NCBI GenBank assembly: GCA_016937155.1
Contig: JAFGWM010000084.1
Span: 1 to 60,417 of the forward strand
DNA length: 60,417 nt
From: Deltaproteobacteria bacterium
GTDB lineage: Bacteria > Myxococcota_A > Polyangia > HGW-17
Reading direction: 5' to 3'
The position numbers and the translations under genes are program-made. How positions within the stretch are numbered: position 1 is the stretch's first letter; each line of letters begins with the position of its first letter. Below, piece after piece: positions 42,159-51,079 of the stretch. Under the pieces are notes generated by a model. It worked only from the letters and a program-made list of their open reading frames with translations, did no database searches and was not told where the DNA came from.

Positions 42159-44216
42159 ATGATCCGTAAAGAACTTGTTAATCCAAAAAGTATCGCAGTA
42201 ATAGGAGCTTCAAACGAAATCACAAAGCCAGGTGGCAAAGTACTTCGAAATATTCTTGATGGCAAATTTGCCGGTGATCTTTATGCTGTGAATCCAAAAG
42301 AGGAAATTGTGCAGGGAATAAAATGCTATAAGTCCCCTGATAACCTTCCCCTGAATGTGGATCTTGCAATTATTTCGATTCCTTCAAAATTTGTTCCACA
42401 GACAGTAAAAATTTTAGCTGAAAACTGTTCAACACGAGCATTCATTGTTCTTAGCGCTGGCTTTTCAGAAACCGGTGACAGAGGGGCTGCTCTGGAAAAA
42501 GAACTGCTTGAAATTGTTGATTCTTATGATGCTACTCTAATAGGTCCCAACTGCATGGGAATATTAACCACGTCATATCAGGGAACTTTTGCCGGACCTA
42601 TTCCTTCCCTTAAAACTGATGGAGTGGATTTTGCTTCAGGTTCGGGAGCTACAGCTGCATTCATCATGGAAGCAGGAATAGATATGGGACTGACTTTTTC
42701 CAGCATGTTCAGTGTAGGAAACAGCGCACAGACAGGTGTTGAAGACATTCTGGCCTTTTGGGATGAAACATATGATCCCGCTACATGTTCTCCAGTGAAA
42801 CTGCTTTATATGGAGAAGATAGATAAACCACAGATGTTTTTAAAACATGCATCTTCCCTCATTAAAAAAGGCTGCAGACTTGCCGCCATCAAGGCAGGAG
42901 CTAGCGATGCCGGAAATCGTGCTGCATCAAGTCATACCGGAGCAATGGCAAGCAGTGATGCTGCAGTTGATGCATTATTTTCCAAAGCCGGCGTTGTAAG
43001 ATGTTATGGAAGAGAAGATCTTATGCTCAGCGCTGCACTCTTTTCTCATCGGGAATTGAAAGGAAATTCAATAGCAATAGTTACTCATGCAGGTGGCCCT
43101 GGTGTTATGCTGGCTGATACTTTATCTAAGGCAGGATTTATAATTCCGGAACTCAAAGGTCCAGCTGCGGAAAAACTTTTATCGCAGCTGTATCCAGGAT
43201 CCAGTATTTCAAATCCAATTGATTTTCTGGCCACAGGAACTGCTGAGCATCTGGAAATTATTATCGATACCATTGACAATGATTTTCCGGAAATCGACGG
43301 AATAGTGGTAATTTTCGGAACCCCGGGGTTGATGGATGTAACTCCGGTTTATAAAGTACTCGATGAAAAAATGAAAAACTGTTCGAAGCCTATTTACCCG
43401 GTTCTTCCATCTGTGGTAACAGCAAAGGATGCTGTACAGTATTTCAAGTCACTCGGTCGAAGTAATTTCAGCGACGAAGTACTACTGGGACAGACTATGG
43501 GCAATATAGTAAAACGCAAAGAACCTGCCGATACAGATCCTGAACTTCCTGAAATAAATGTGGCCGCAATAAGGAAAATAGTTGATGAGTCCTCAGATGG
43601 ATACCTATCATCAACTAATGCCCTCGCATTAATTGATGCTGCCGGGATACCGCATGCAAAAGAAATAACCGTCAACAGCATCGATGAATTAAAATCAGCT
43701 TCAGGTATTGGATATCCTCTGGCCTTAAAAGTTTCCGGGGTTCTTCATAAAAGTGATTCGAATGGTGTTTCACTGAATATAAGTGACGAAAATCAACTTT
43801 TATCTGAATTCAACAGACTGATGGACATTCAGGGGGCCAACGGGGTTCTTGTACAGGAAATGCTTTCCGGCACAGAACTGTTTGCCGGAGTATCAAGACA
43901 CGATGGCTACGGGCATCTTATGATGTTTGGCATGGGTGGAATTTTTATTGAAGTTTTCAAGGATGTAGTAAGTGCCCTTGCACCGCTTGGACACGAGGAA
44001 GCCGGATTTCTTCTCAAAAAACTGCGTTCCTACCCACTTTTCAGAGGAGTACGAGGGCAAAAAGGGCTTGATGAGGAAAAATTCCTGGATATTATTATAA
44101 GAATCAGTGCCCTGCTGAAGGCAGCGCCTGAAATTGAAGAAATGGATCTCAATCCTGTTCTGGGAACTTATCACTCAATGGCATGTGTAGACTGGAGAAT
44201 TAGTTTAAAAAGGTAA
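42159..44216 (+). CDS. ADP-forming acetyl/acyl-CoA synthetase (alpha-beta fusion)
   Basis: This single-chain enzyme converts acyl-CoA, ADP and phosphate to the acid, CoA and ATP, a substrate-level energy step in fermentation. The N-terminal CoA-binding domain starts with KSIAVIGASN. The succinyl-CoA-ligase-like region holds the phosphohistidine motif SSHTGAMAS with His259. The C-terminal third is the ATP-grasp beta part (SGIGYPLALKVSGVLHKSD and FGMGGIFIEVFKDV). 685 residues is normal for the fused type. GGAGG precedes the ATG. The preferred acyl group cannot be read from sequence. Confidence 0.9.
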   Translation: MIRKELVNPKSIAVIGASNEITKPGGKVLRNILDGKFAGDLYAVNPKEEIVQGIKCYKSPDNLPLNVDLAIISIPSKFVPQTVKILAENCSTRAFIVLSAGFSETGDRGAALEKELLEIVDSYDATLIGPNCMGILTTSYQGTFAGPIPSLKTDGVDFASGSGATAAFIMEAGIDMGLTFSSMFSVGNSAQTGVEDILAFWDETYDPATCSPVKLLYMEKIDKPQMFLKHASSLIKKGCRLAAIKAGASDAGNRAASSHTGAMASSDAAVDALFSKAGVVRCYGREDLMLSAALFSHRELKGNSIAIVTHAGGPGVMLADTLSKAGFIIPELKGPAAEKLLSQLYPGSSISNPIDFLATGTAEHLEIIIDTIDNDFPEIDGIVVIFGTPGLMDVTPVYKVLDEKMKNCSKPIYPVLPSVVTAKDAVQYFKSLGRSNFSDEVLLGQTMGNIVKRKEPADTDPELPEINVAAIRKIVDESSDGYLSSTNALALIDAAGIPHAKEITVNSIDELKSASGIGYPLALKVSGVLHKSDSNGVSLNISDENQLLSEFNRLMDIQGANGVLVQEMLSGTELFAGVSRHDGYGHLMMFGMGGIFIEVFKDVVSALAPLGHEEAGFLLKKLRSYPLFRGVRGQKGLDEEKFLDIIIRISALLKAAPEIEEMDLNPVLGTYHSMACVDWRISLKR

Positions 44217-44293
44217 AAAACTGTAAAATATTTCAATTTTCGTGTATGGAAACTGAGTAGTAATGTGATATTAAATATTACTCGGAGGTTTTC

Positions 44294-45673
44294 ATGAAAC
44301 GGTTTTTTCTTTTAATACTTATTGCTTCCTTTGGCCTGAGTTGTAACAGCAATCCCGAAGATTCAAACAATTCTTTCAATAATCCATCAAATAATATTAA
44401 TAACCAGTTTGATGACAAGGATAAGGATGGATATACCATCGCAGGAGGAGACTGTGACGACAATGATCCCGATGTAAACCCTGGTAAGACTGAAGTTCCA
44501 GATGGTAAAGACAACAACTGTAACGGTTTTACCGATGATGATTATGATAATGATGGTTTTGGAGCAGATTCTGACTGTGATGACCATGATCCTAACAGAT
44601 CCCCAGCTCAGGTGGAAGTCTGCAACGATGGAATTGACAACAACTGTAATGGACTTGTGGATCTTGATGAAAGTGATGATGACGGCGACGGTTTCAACGA
44701 ATGTGATGGAGACTGTGCTGATAATGACGAAACAAGAAGCCCTATTGCTGTGGAAATTCCAGGTGATGGAATTGACAACAACTGCAACGGTGCCGTTGAT
44801 GAGATTAATGATCCCTGCGACTGCAACAGAGTTGAAGTAACAGGAGCACTGTCGAATTTAGGACCAGGCGCCAGACTGGGGGATGCACTGGGTCTTTGTG
44901 ATACTGGTGTTTTTCAGGAAACCATTCAGGTCCTTGGAGCTCAGAGTTACGCCATCATCAGTTATGATCCCGAAAACCTGACTCCTGGTGCTTTCGGGTG
45001 GGGTGATATTAAACCCATTCCTCCACGTCAGATCGAAGAGGGGGATCCGGAATATCCTGCCTCCTGCCAGATGGTGGCTCTTTTCACCGGAGAAGTTCTA
45101 AATAATGAACCTCAGGGTGCAGGCACTCAGGATCTTGAATATACATGTGATCATGACCCTGTGGAAGATATTGATAATGCTGAGGCAGATGATACTCCGG
45201 CAACCTGTACTGATCTTACCCAGATTAAACTGGTAATCCGTACTCCACCAAATGTAAACTCAATATCATTCGACTTTTTATTCCTCTCCTCAGAGTATCC
45301 TGAATGGGTGGATTCTCAGTTCAATGACACATTCTATGCAATTATGGGGAAAGCTTCAGGTGAAGGTGAAACAATTAACATCAGTTTTGATGGAAATGGT
45401 AAGGCCATAACCGTAAACAACAATTATTTCCAGACTCCACCTAACTGGAGCCAGTCAATCAATGGCACAGGATATGAAGTTGAAGAATATGGGGAGTATG
45501 TTGGAAGTGCAACCGGCTGGCTGACCACCAGAGCTCCTGTGGAACCCAATGAAATATATGAAATCGTCTTCTCAATACATGATGAAGGAGATCATGTTCT
45601 GGACAGTGCAGTGGTAATTGACAATGTAAGATGGGGATTTGAAGAAGTTGAAGGTCCTATAACTGTTGAATAA
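44294..45673 (+). CDS. MopE-repeat lipoprotein with choice-of-anchor-L domain
   Basis: Lipobox GLSC follows the signal, then an Asn-rich stalk (SNNSFNNPSNNINN). Three repeats of the myxobacterial metal-binding motif (GDCDDNDP...DNNCNG) span about residues 40-170. The remaining ~285 residues contain the choice-of-anchor-L domain (SISFDFLFLSSEYPEWV and NDTFYAI). It is a predicted cell-surface lipoprotein that probably binds calcium or other metal. CGGAGG precedes the ATG at a good distance. It converges with the DUF3467 gene with a 3-bp gap. Confidence 0.8.
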   Translation: MKRFFLLILIASFGLSCNSNPEDSNNSFNNPSNNINNQFDDKDKDGYTIAGGDCDDNDPDVNPGKTEVPDGKDNNCNGFTDDDYDNDGFGADSDCDDHDPNRSPAQVEVCNDGIDNNCNGLVDLDESDDDGDGFNECDGDCADNDETRSPIAVEIPGDGIDNNCNGAVDEINDPCDCNRVEVTGALSNLGPGARLGDALGLCDTGVFQETIQVLGAQSYAIISYDPENLTPGAFGWGDIKPIPPRQIEEGDPEYPASCQMVALFTGEVLNNEPQGAGTQDLEYTCDHDPVEDIDNAEADDTPATCTDLTQIKLVIRTPPNVNSISFDFLFLSSEYPEWVDSQFNDTFYAIMGKASGEGETINISFDGNGKAITVNNNYFQTPPNWSQSINGTGYEVEEYGEYVGSATGWLTTRAPVEPNEIYEIVFSIHDEGDHVLDSAVVIDNVRWGFEEVEGPITVE

Positions 45674-45676
45674 ATT

Positions 45677-45964
45677 CTAGTTAAGACTTGTTGGCTTTTC
45701 TTTTTTTGCTCCATAAACTGTCTTATACTTTTCAAGACTTTCTCCCATCAGCATAGTAAGTTTTTCCATCTGTTTAGGAGTGATTATTATTCTCTGCAGA
45801 ATTTTCACTTTTTCAATTCCAGGTGCCTGAAGTGCGAAATCCAGTATAAATTCATTTTCAGTATGATTCAGAATAAATGTGTTCGAGTACTGCCCTTTGG
45901 CAACATCCTCTGACATATCAATATCAAATGGTAATGCATTTCTTCCGGTCTTAATTGTGGTCAT
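45677..45964 (-). CDS. DUF3467 protein
   Basis: A 95-residue protein matching the DUF3467 pattern: YSNTFILNHTENEFILDFA, then an invariant-looking RIIITPKQMEKLTMLMGESLEKYKT. The function of the family is not established. It starts at the last base of the mltG stop codon (TAATG-like junction) and is the distal gene of the PHA-type/ruvX/mltG operon. Confidence 0.75.
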   Translation of the reverse strand: MTTIKTGRNALPFDIDMSEDVAKGQYSNTFILNHTENEFILDFALQAPGIEKVKILQRIIITPKQMEKLTMLMGESLEKYKTVYGAKKEKPTSLN

Positions 45965-47067
45965 TATCTGCCTTTCTTTCTTATAAATCGGTCAACTGCC
46001 TTTTCATGTTCCTCTATTGTTTCACTGAAATAGTGTTCACCACCTGGTGTCTTTGCGACAAAATACAGATATCTGGATGGGTCAGGTTTCAAAACACTTA
46101 ACATTGCGGCATATCCAGGTGAACAGATAGGACCCGGAGGCAGGCCTTCATGAGTGTATGTATTGTATAAATTATCCCTGTCCCGCAAATGAATATATCT
46201 GATTCTGCCATTGAATTTCTTACATGCTTCACTTTTATCCATAGAAACAGTACACCCATAGATAATAGTCGGATCAGTCTGAAGAAACTTGGGTTTGAAT
46301 CCTGGAAACAGTAGCCTGTTCTGGAAAACACCTGAAATCAGCGGCCTTTCCTTTTTCACACCAGTCTCTTTTTCAATAAGTGAAGCCATTATCAGCATCT
46401 TATGAGAATTGAAGCCCAGTTGTCCCTGAACCTTTCGGAATTCTTTGGGATATTTTCTAGTGAGACCCCGCCATACCCTGAAATGACTTTTTACGAGATA
46501 TTTCAGTATATCCACAACAGCCGTTCCCTTACGAAACTTATAAGTTTCAGGCATCAGATAGCCTTCAAGATTATCACCTTTAGCCCCAACCTCCTGAACA
46601 AAATCCGGATCTCTGATATATTTAAGGAATTCTTCTTTTTTCCCGAAACCGGCGTTTTCAAGAATTGAACTGACTTCCAGAATATTTTTTCCTTCAGGAA
46701 TAGTAACCCCCACAAGGGTTATTATGGGACCTGCCTTCAGTGTCTTAATCACCTGTCTTGGTGTGAAATTCCTTCTGAATATATAATTTCCAGTCTGAAC
46801 CTTAATATCCCCTGATTTCAGCATCGTATACAGTCTGAACATCAGAGGTTTCGAGATTATCTTTTTTTCATGAAGCAGTGATATGATTTTATTAAAACTC
46901 GCTCCCCTTGGAACAACAAATTCAACCTGTTCATCAGATGAATTCACAGGAAGACGATCTGGATAACCGTAAATAAATCCACTAACCTTCCAAAGAGCCA
47001 GAGCAACAATAATAACAGTTATTCCGGTGATTCCGATTGCAAGATAATGAAAGTACTGTTTTTTCAT
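45964..47067 (-). CDS. mltG: Endolytic peptidoglycan transglycosylase MltG
   Basis: MltG cleaves nascent glycan strands and sets their length. One N-terminal membrane helix (about 8-28) anchors a periplasmic domain; the catalytic Glu is in ASLIEKETG, and the family motifs FQNRL, LQTDPTIIYG and YNTYTHEGLPPGPICSPG are complete. 367 residues is standard. It overlaps ruvX by 4 bp. Confidence 0.93.
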   Translation of the reverse strand: MKKQYFHYLAIGITGITVIIVALALWKVSGFIYGYPDRLPVNSSDEQVEFVVPRGASFNKIISLLHEKKIISKPLMFRLYTMLKSGDIKVQTGNYIFRRNFTPRQVIKTLKAGPIITLVGVTIPEGKNILEVSSILENAGFGKKEEFLKYIRDPDFVQEVGAKGDNLEGYLMPETYKFRKGTAVVDILKYLVKSHFRVWRGLTRKYPKEFRKVQGQLGFNSHKMLIMASLIEKETGVKKERPLISGVFQNRLLFPGFKPKFLQTDPTIIYGCTVSMDKSEACKKFNGRIRYIHLRDRDNLYNTYTHEGLPPGPICSPGYAAMLSVLKPDPSRYLYFVAKTPGGEHYFSETIEEHEKAVDRFIRKKGR

Positions 47068-47474
47068 CTCAGAGAATCCAGATACGATTGTAAAATTAAT
47101 GCTGCAGCAACTTTATCAACAGTTTTCTTCCGCTCACTGCGTCTGACATTTCCGCTGATCAGTGCCTGCTGAGCTAATTTTGTAGTAAACCGTTCATCAA
47201 TAAAAAATATTTCACCCTGGAAACTTTCCTTTAGAGAATTATAAAATAAGTCCACAAGTCTTGTTGATGAATTTTTTTTACCATCAAGTCCTAAGGGATA
47301 ACCCAAAACGACAGCCCCGCACCGTTTTTCGACAGCAATGGTAATAATCTCCTGAACATCATTTTTGATGGAGGTTCTTGAAATAACACCATAGGGTGAT
47401 GCAATCAGTGCGGTCTCATCTGAGATGGCAACACCGATTCTTCTTGAACCAATGTCCAGCCCGAGGAATCTCAT
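47064..47474 (-). CDS. ruvX: RuvX/YqgF RNase H-fold nuclease
   Basis: The family member is involved in 16S rRNA 5' maturation or Holliday-junction resolution. It has the N-terminal motif LGLDIGSRRIGVAISDE with the first catalytic Asp, FIDERFTT in the middle, and the late DKVAAALIL segment with the last Asp. Length is 136. It overlaps both mltG and the upstream small gene by 4 bp. Confidence 0.9.
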   Translation of the reverse strand: MRFLGLDIGSRRIGVAISDETALIASPYGVISRTSIKNDVQEIITIAVEKRCGAVVLGYPLGLDGKKNSSTRLVDLFYNSLKESFQGEIFFIDERFTTKLAQQALISGNVRRSERKKTVDKVAAALILQSYLDSLR

Positions 47475-47752
47475 TTAAGGTTGGCATCCATATATTCAGT
47501 AATTTTACTCTCTATTTTTGATTTAAAAGGGGATCCGAGAAGGGAAAGATTAATTTCCACTTTAATTTCACCACTGTTTAGACTGATATTTCCTTTTTTC
47601 ACTCCGGTTCCTTTGATATTCAGAACTTCCTGACTTGTCCATGAACATTCAAGTCCATATTTCTTTTCAAGATCATTACGAAGCTCTTCTATTTTTGTTT
47701 TTACGTCATCATTGGTCATGGAATGTTTTCTTGTTATATCTATACTGGCCAT
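47471..47752 (-). CDS. Polyhydroxyalkanoic-acid-system family protein
   Basis: A 93-residue protein matching the small 'PHA system' family: IDITRKHSMTNDDVKTKIEEL at the start, a central beta region (VLNIKGTGVKKGNISL) and a C-terminal amphipathic helix. The family name comes from PHA clusters, but here it sits with ruvX and mltG, so a role in granules is doubtful. It heads this four-gene operon, with a GGAGG-like site upstream. Confidence 0.65.
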   Translation of the reverse strand: MASIDITRKHSMTNDDVKTKIEELRNDLEKKYGLECSWTSQEVLNIKGTGVKKGNISLNSGEIKVEINLSLLGSPFKSKIESKITEYMDANLK

Positions 47753-47777
47753 TTTAAACCTCCGTTAATGGTTTGGT

Positions 47778-47805
47778 TTTACTACCATAAATAATCTGTT
47801 ATAAC
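47778..47805 (+). promoter_or_regulatory. Candidate sigma70 promoter for the small Cys-lipoprotein
   Basis: TTTACT (47778-47783), a 16-base spacer and TATAAC (47800-47805), with a predicted leader of about 80 bases before the ATG at 47893. Confidence 0.45.
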
Positions 47806-47892
47806 AAGAGATCTGTGACAGGAACCTTTTGTATGCCTTTAAATTTAAAACTGCTCCTGAAACAGATTCTGAAAATATTAAAGTGAGGTTTT

Positions 47893-48303
47893 ATGAAACA
47901 ATTTCTTATTTTACTGACTGTGATGGTTGCAACTCTGGGATGTTCAGACAAAAAGAGCTCCGACAATGAACCTGACAAAAAGCCTATAGTGGAAAAAAAG
48001 AAAGTTGTCCCGGAAAAAAAGAATTTGAAAACTGAAAAGAAAACTCCAGAGACCATGAAAGCGGTGAACAAGGAAGTGTCTCTTCCAATTTGCGATAAAT
48101 ACATCAAATATGTCTGTTCCTGCTCAGATCGAATAGTTTCCAATGAACTTCTTAAATCCGCATGTGAACTGGCCAAAAAAAGTCTGCCTGCCTGGAAAAA
48201 ATCAGCTGGAATAAATCAGACTGTATTCGACAGCGTAGCCCAATCCTGTCAGGATGCCATCTATAATATTAAATCCACCGGCCAGTGCGGGGAAATCAAA
48301 TAA
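47893..48303 (+). CDS. Small Lys-rich lipoprotein with a C-terminal Cys domain
   Basis: Lipobox ATLGC is followed by a charged Lys/Glu/Pro linker (about 20-60) and a compact helical domain with six Cys (CDKYIKYVCSC ... SACELAKK ... SCQDAIYN ... QCGEIK), probably disulfide-bonded. I do not recognise a function. GAGG precedes the ATG. It probably forms an operon with the PASTA and DUF2723 genes. Confidence 0.65.
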   Translation: MKQFLILLTVMVATLGCSDKKSSDNEPDKKPIVEKKKVVPEKKNLKTEKKTPETMKAVNKEVSLPICDKYIKYVCSCSDRIVSNELLKSACELAKKSLPAWKKSAGINQTVFDSVAQSCQDAIYNIKSTGQCGEIK

Positions 48304-48320
48304 TAATCCCAGGAGTAATC

Positions 48321-49067
48321 ATGAGTCGTACTTCATCCACAGTAGCCATTTCCATAACAACATCCCTAATCACCAGTGCCGTGATGTTTTTAGCATTGCA
48401 GTTCTGGCTGGTACCACTTCTGGAAAAGGGTAAAAAAACCGAGGAAAAAACAACTGAAGTCCCAAAGATTATAGGACTCAGCCCTGATCAGGCTCAGACA
48501 ATACTTAAGGAAAAAGGTCTTTTGCTGAACCTTTCAAAAAAATCCTCACATCCAACTATTCTGGCTGGTTTGATTCATCATCAGGATCCTCTGCCTAAAA
48601 GTATTCTGAAAAAGGGGACCGCAGTAAGTGTGGAAGTATCAAACGGACCTCCTAAAATCAGTGTTCCCCTTGTGGTGGGCAAAAACCTCACAGAGGCCCA
48701 GAGTGTTATTATAAAACTTGGGCTTGCTGTAAATGTCACCTATCGTGAAGATTCAGAATCAAAAGCCAATCAGATTCTCAGCCAGGATCCCCCTCCAGGC
48801 AGAGAGGTTGAAAAATCAACTCAGATGAAACTTGTTGTCTCCAAAAAGAAAAGCGAAGTTGAAATTCCTGCATACAGAGGGAAAATATACAGTAAGAAGA
48901 AGATGACTGAAGAGCTGGAAAAACTCGGTCTGAAACTTGGCAAAGTCAACAGTATGGATACAAGTGACCGTCCCAATGGTTATATCTATTCAACCAAACC
49001 TAAAAAAGGCGAAAAAGTTGCCCCCGGAACCGAAGTAAATTTTAATATTCAATACTCTGACGACTGA
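48321..49067 (+). CDS. PASTA-domain membrane protein
   Basis: The ATG at 48321 has AGGAG upstream; the longer frame from 48285 overlaps the previous gene. One membrane helix near the N-terminus is followed by three PASTA domains (starting VPKIIGLSPDQA, VPLVVGKNLTEA and IPAYRGKIYSKK), each ending in the typical GTxVxVxVS-like strand. PASTA domains usually bind peptidoglycan or muropeptides, here without a kinase or transpeptidase domain. The stop shares one base with the next ATG (TGATG). Confidence 0.8.
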   Translation: MSRTSSTVAISITTSLITSAVMFLALQFWLVPLLEKGKKTEEKTTEVPKIIGLSPDQAQTILKEKGLLLNLSKKSSHPTILAGLIHHQDPLPKSILKKGTAVSVEVSNGPPKISVPLVVGKNLTEAQSVIIKLGLAVNVTYREDSESKANQILSQDPPPGREVEKSTQMKLVVSKKKSEVEIPAYRGKIYSKKKMTEELEKLGLKLGKVNSMDTSDRPNGYIYSTKPKKGEKVAPGTEVNFNIQYSDD

Positions 49068-51079
49068 TGCCGTTTTTTTCAACCCTCCGAATCCAAAAAC
49101 ATATCTGGATTACACTGTTAATCGCGGTGATATTCTTTTTCACTGCACTTTTCATGATCACCGGAGAAAGTGTTTCAGAGAATCCAAAAACAGTACTGGG
49201 AGCACTGAGTTTTTCCCCGGGATCCGCGCCTGGTGATGGACTTCTGGTGTTTTTGAGCCAACTGACTCTGGCTATTCCTCTTGGAAGCACTTTTTTCCGT
49301 CTCTCACTGATATCGATCCTAATATCAGGCGCTGCAGTTTTTATGTTCGGACAGTTGATTCATCGGACAACTCAGAATATTTACCTGACGACACTTTCAA
49401 CCGCTGCATTTGCTCTCACTTCAGCTCTCTGGTGCAGCACCATCACTTTCAGTTCCATACCTCTGACTCTTTTCATGATTTTGCTGACACTTTATCTTTT
49501 TGATGCAGATGATATCGAAAAAGATAACAGAAGCGGTATCATTATCAGTTTTCTTCTGGGAATTACATATTCATCACTCCATCCGGGTATAAGATTCATG
49601 CTGCCCCCACTGGTGTTATTGTGGCTGTTTTCCTGGAGAATTAATCCGGGGATGTTTGTAGCTATCCCATTTTTTTTCATAGCCGGACTAGGAACTGCTT
49701 TATTTTTACCATTGAGTGCGCACAGAAACCCTGACCCCCTGATTCAGAACATGGATTTTTCCCGTATGATGAACTTTATCAGAATGACAGAAAATGCACC
49801 CTATGCCACTGCTCATTTTTCACCACTGAATCCACAGGTTTTCATCCCCAATGCATCAGGACTGCTGAATACTGTTTTTACAAGTTTTCCACCATTCATG
49901 CTTCCCTTTTCATTACTTGGTATTTTCTCTCTGATTAAAACCAGATGCTCCAGAACTCTTGCATTTGCCAGTCTTGGTGTTGCAGTTTTTCTTCACACAG
50001 TATGGAACTCACCTTCCGGAATAGATTCGGCCTCCAATTCTCTGATAACTGTGGCAGCAATGTATTTTACAGCGGCCACAGGAATTCACTTCATTTCGCT
50101 GAAACTAAAATCAACTGTTATCTCTGCAAGTTTTATAATGATGTTTCTTATTCCCCTAGTACTGCTTAATATCATTCATAAAACTGAATATTCCGAATTT
50201 TCTTCAAAGGATCTTACATTTGAAGTGGCTCTGAATCTCCACAATACAGATGCTGTTATTCCCAAAACCAGTGAATACTATGATCTTATGCTTTTAACTG
50301 ACTACATCAGTTGCCGAAAGTCCTCCACCACAAAAAGCGATGGTGGTAATTTTGAAAAATCACGAATAGTTTCAAGTGATTCATTTCCAGGCAAAAGCAA
50401 AATGATAATTCCTGAGGGGATATTCACATACACCCCAGTGAGCAACAAGGATCGCAAACTTCCCCCCAGGGTGAAAATAAAATCTCTTTACACCAGGCTG
50501 TATGCATTCAGAAACACCACAGAGCCACTCAGGAGAAAAATTTCAAATCTATGCTGTCACTGGGCAGAACTTTTCCTAGAAATGGATATGACCTCCAGTG
50601 CCACCAGATTTGCACATCTCGGAAGACTTATTTATCCTCAAAATACAGCAGTTTTCACAATTCTCATGGGAATTTACAATGCTCAGAAAAGACATGACCT
50701 CACCCTCGTCACTTTCAGAAAACTTAAATCCCTATCAGCTCCATCAGGAAAATCATGGCACCTTGCAGCGGAAGCAATCTGGAAAGGCATAAATCTTTAC
50801 GACAAACTCCAGCGACCCCAAAAACTAGAAACAGCACTGGAATATATCAGTCAGAATCTTTCGGAAAATCCAGAACATGAAAATGGAATTCTGCTGAAAG
50901 CAAAAATACATAATGCTCTGGGTAACAATCAAAAAGCTGTAGCGACTGTTGATTCTCTGCTGAGAAAAAATCATGCTTTCATTCCCGCAAGAAAATTCGC
51001 CACTAAACTTAAAATGGATTTATCAAAATATCCGCCACTTGATCGGACTGAAATCAAAAAAATCAGAAGAGACCACTGA
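49067..51079 (+). CDS. DUF2723-family membrane protein with a C-terminal TPR-like tail
   Basis: About ten hydrophobic segments fill residues 10-370, starting with a DUF2723-like region (PGDGLLVFLSQLTLAIPLGS then RLSLISILISGAA). The remaining ~300 residues are soluble and end with TPR-like helices (YISQNLSENPEHENGILLKA). DUF2723 proteins are related to protein O-mannosyl-type transferases, so a glycosyltransferase role is possible but unproven. It follows the PASTA gene with a 1-bp overlap. Its 3' end overlaps that of convergent fhs by 17 bp. Confidence 0.7.
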   Translation: MPFFSTLRIQKHIWITLLIAVIFFFTALFMITGESVSENPKTVLGALSFSPGSAPGDGLLVFLSQLTLAIPLGSTFFRLSLISILISGAAVFMFGQLIHRTTQNIYLTTLSTAAFALTSALWCSTITFSSIPLTLFMILLTLYLFDADDIEKDNRSGIIISFLLGITYSSLHPGIRFMLPPLVLLWLFSWRINPGMFVAIPFFFIAGLGTALFLPLSAHRNPDPLIQNMDFSRMMNFIRMTENAPYATAHFSPLNPQVFIPNASGLLNTVFTSFPPFMLPFSLLGIFSLIKTRCSRTLAFASLGVAVFLHTVWNSPSGIDSASNSLITVAAMYFTAATGIHFISLKLKSTVISASFIMMFLIPLVLLNIIHKTEYSEFSSKDLTFEVALNLHNTDAVIPKTSEYYDLMLLTDYISCRKSSTTKSDGGNFEKSRIVSSDSFPGKSKMIIPEGIFTYTPVSNKDRKLPPRVKIKSLYTRLYAFRNTTEPLRRKISNLCCHWAELFLEMDMTSSATRFAHLGRLIYPQNTAVFTILMGIYNAQKRHDLTLVTFRKLKSLSAPSGKSWHLAAEAIWKGINLYDKLQRPQKLETALEYISQNLSENPEHENGILLKAKIHNALGNNQKAVATVDSLLRKNHAFIPARKFATKLKMDLSKYPPLDRTEIKKIRRDH

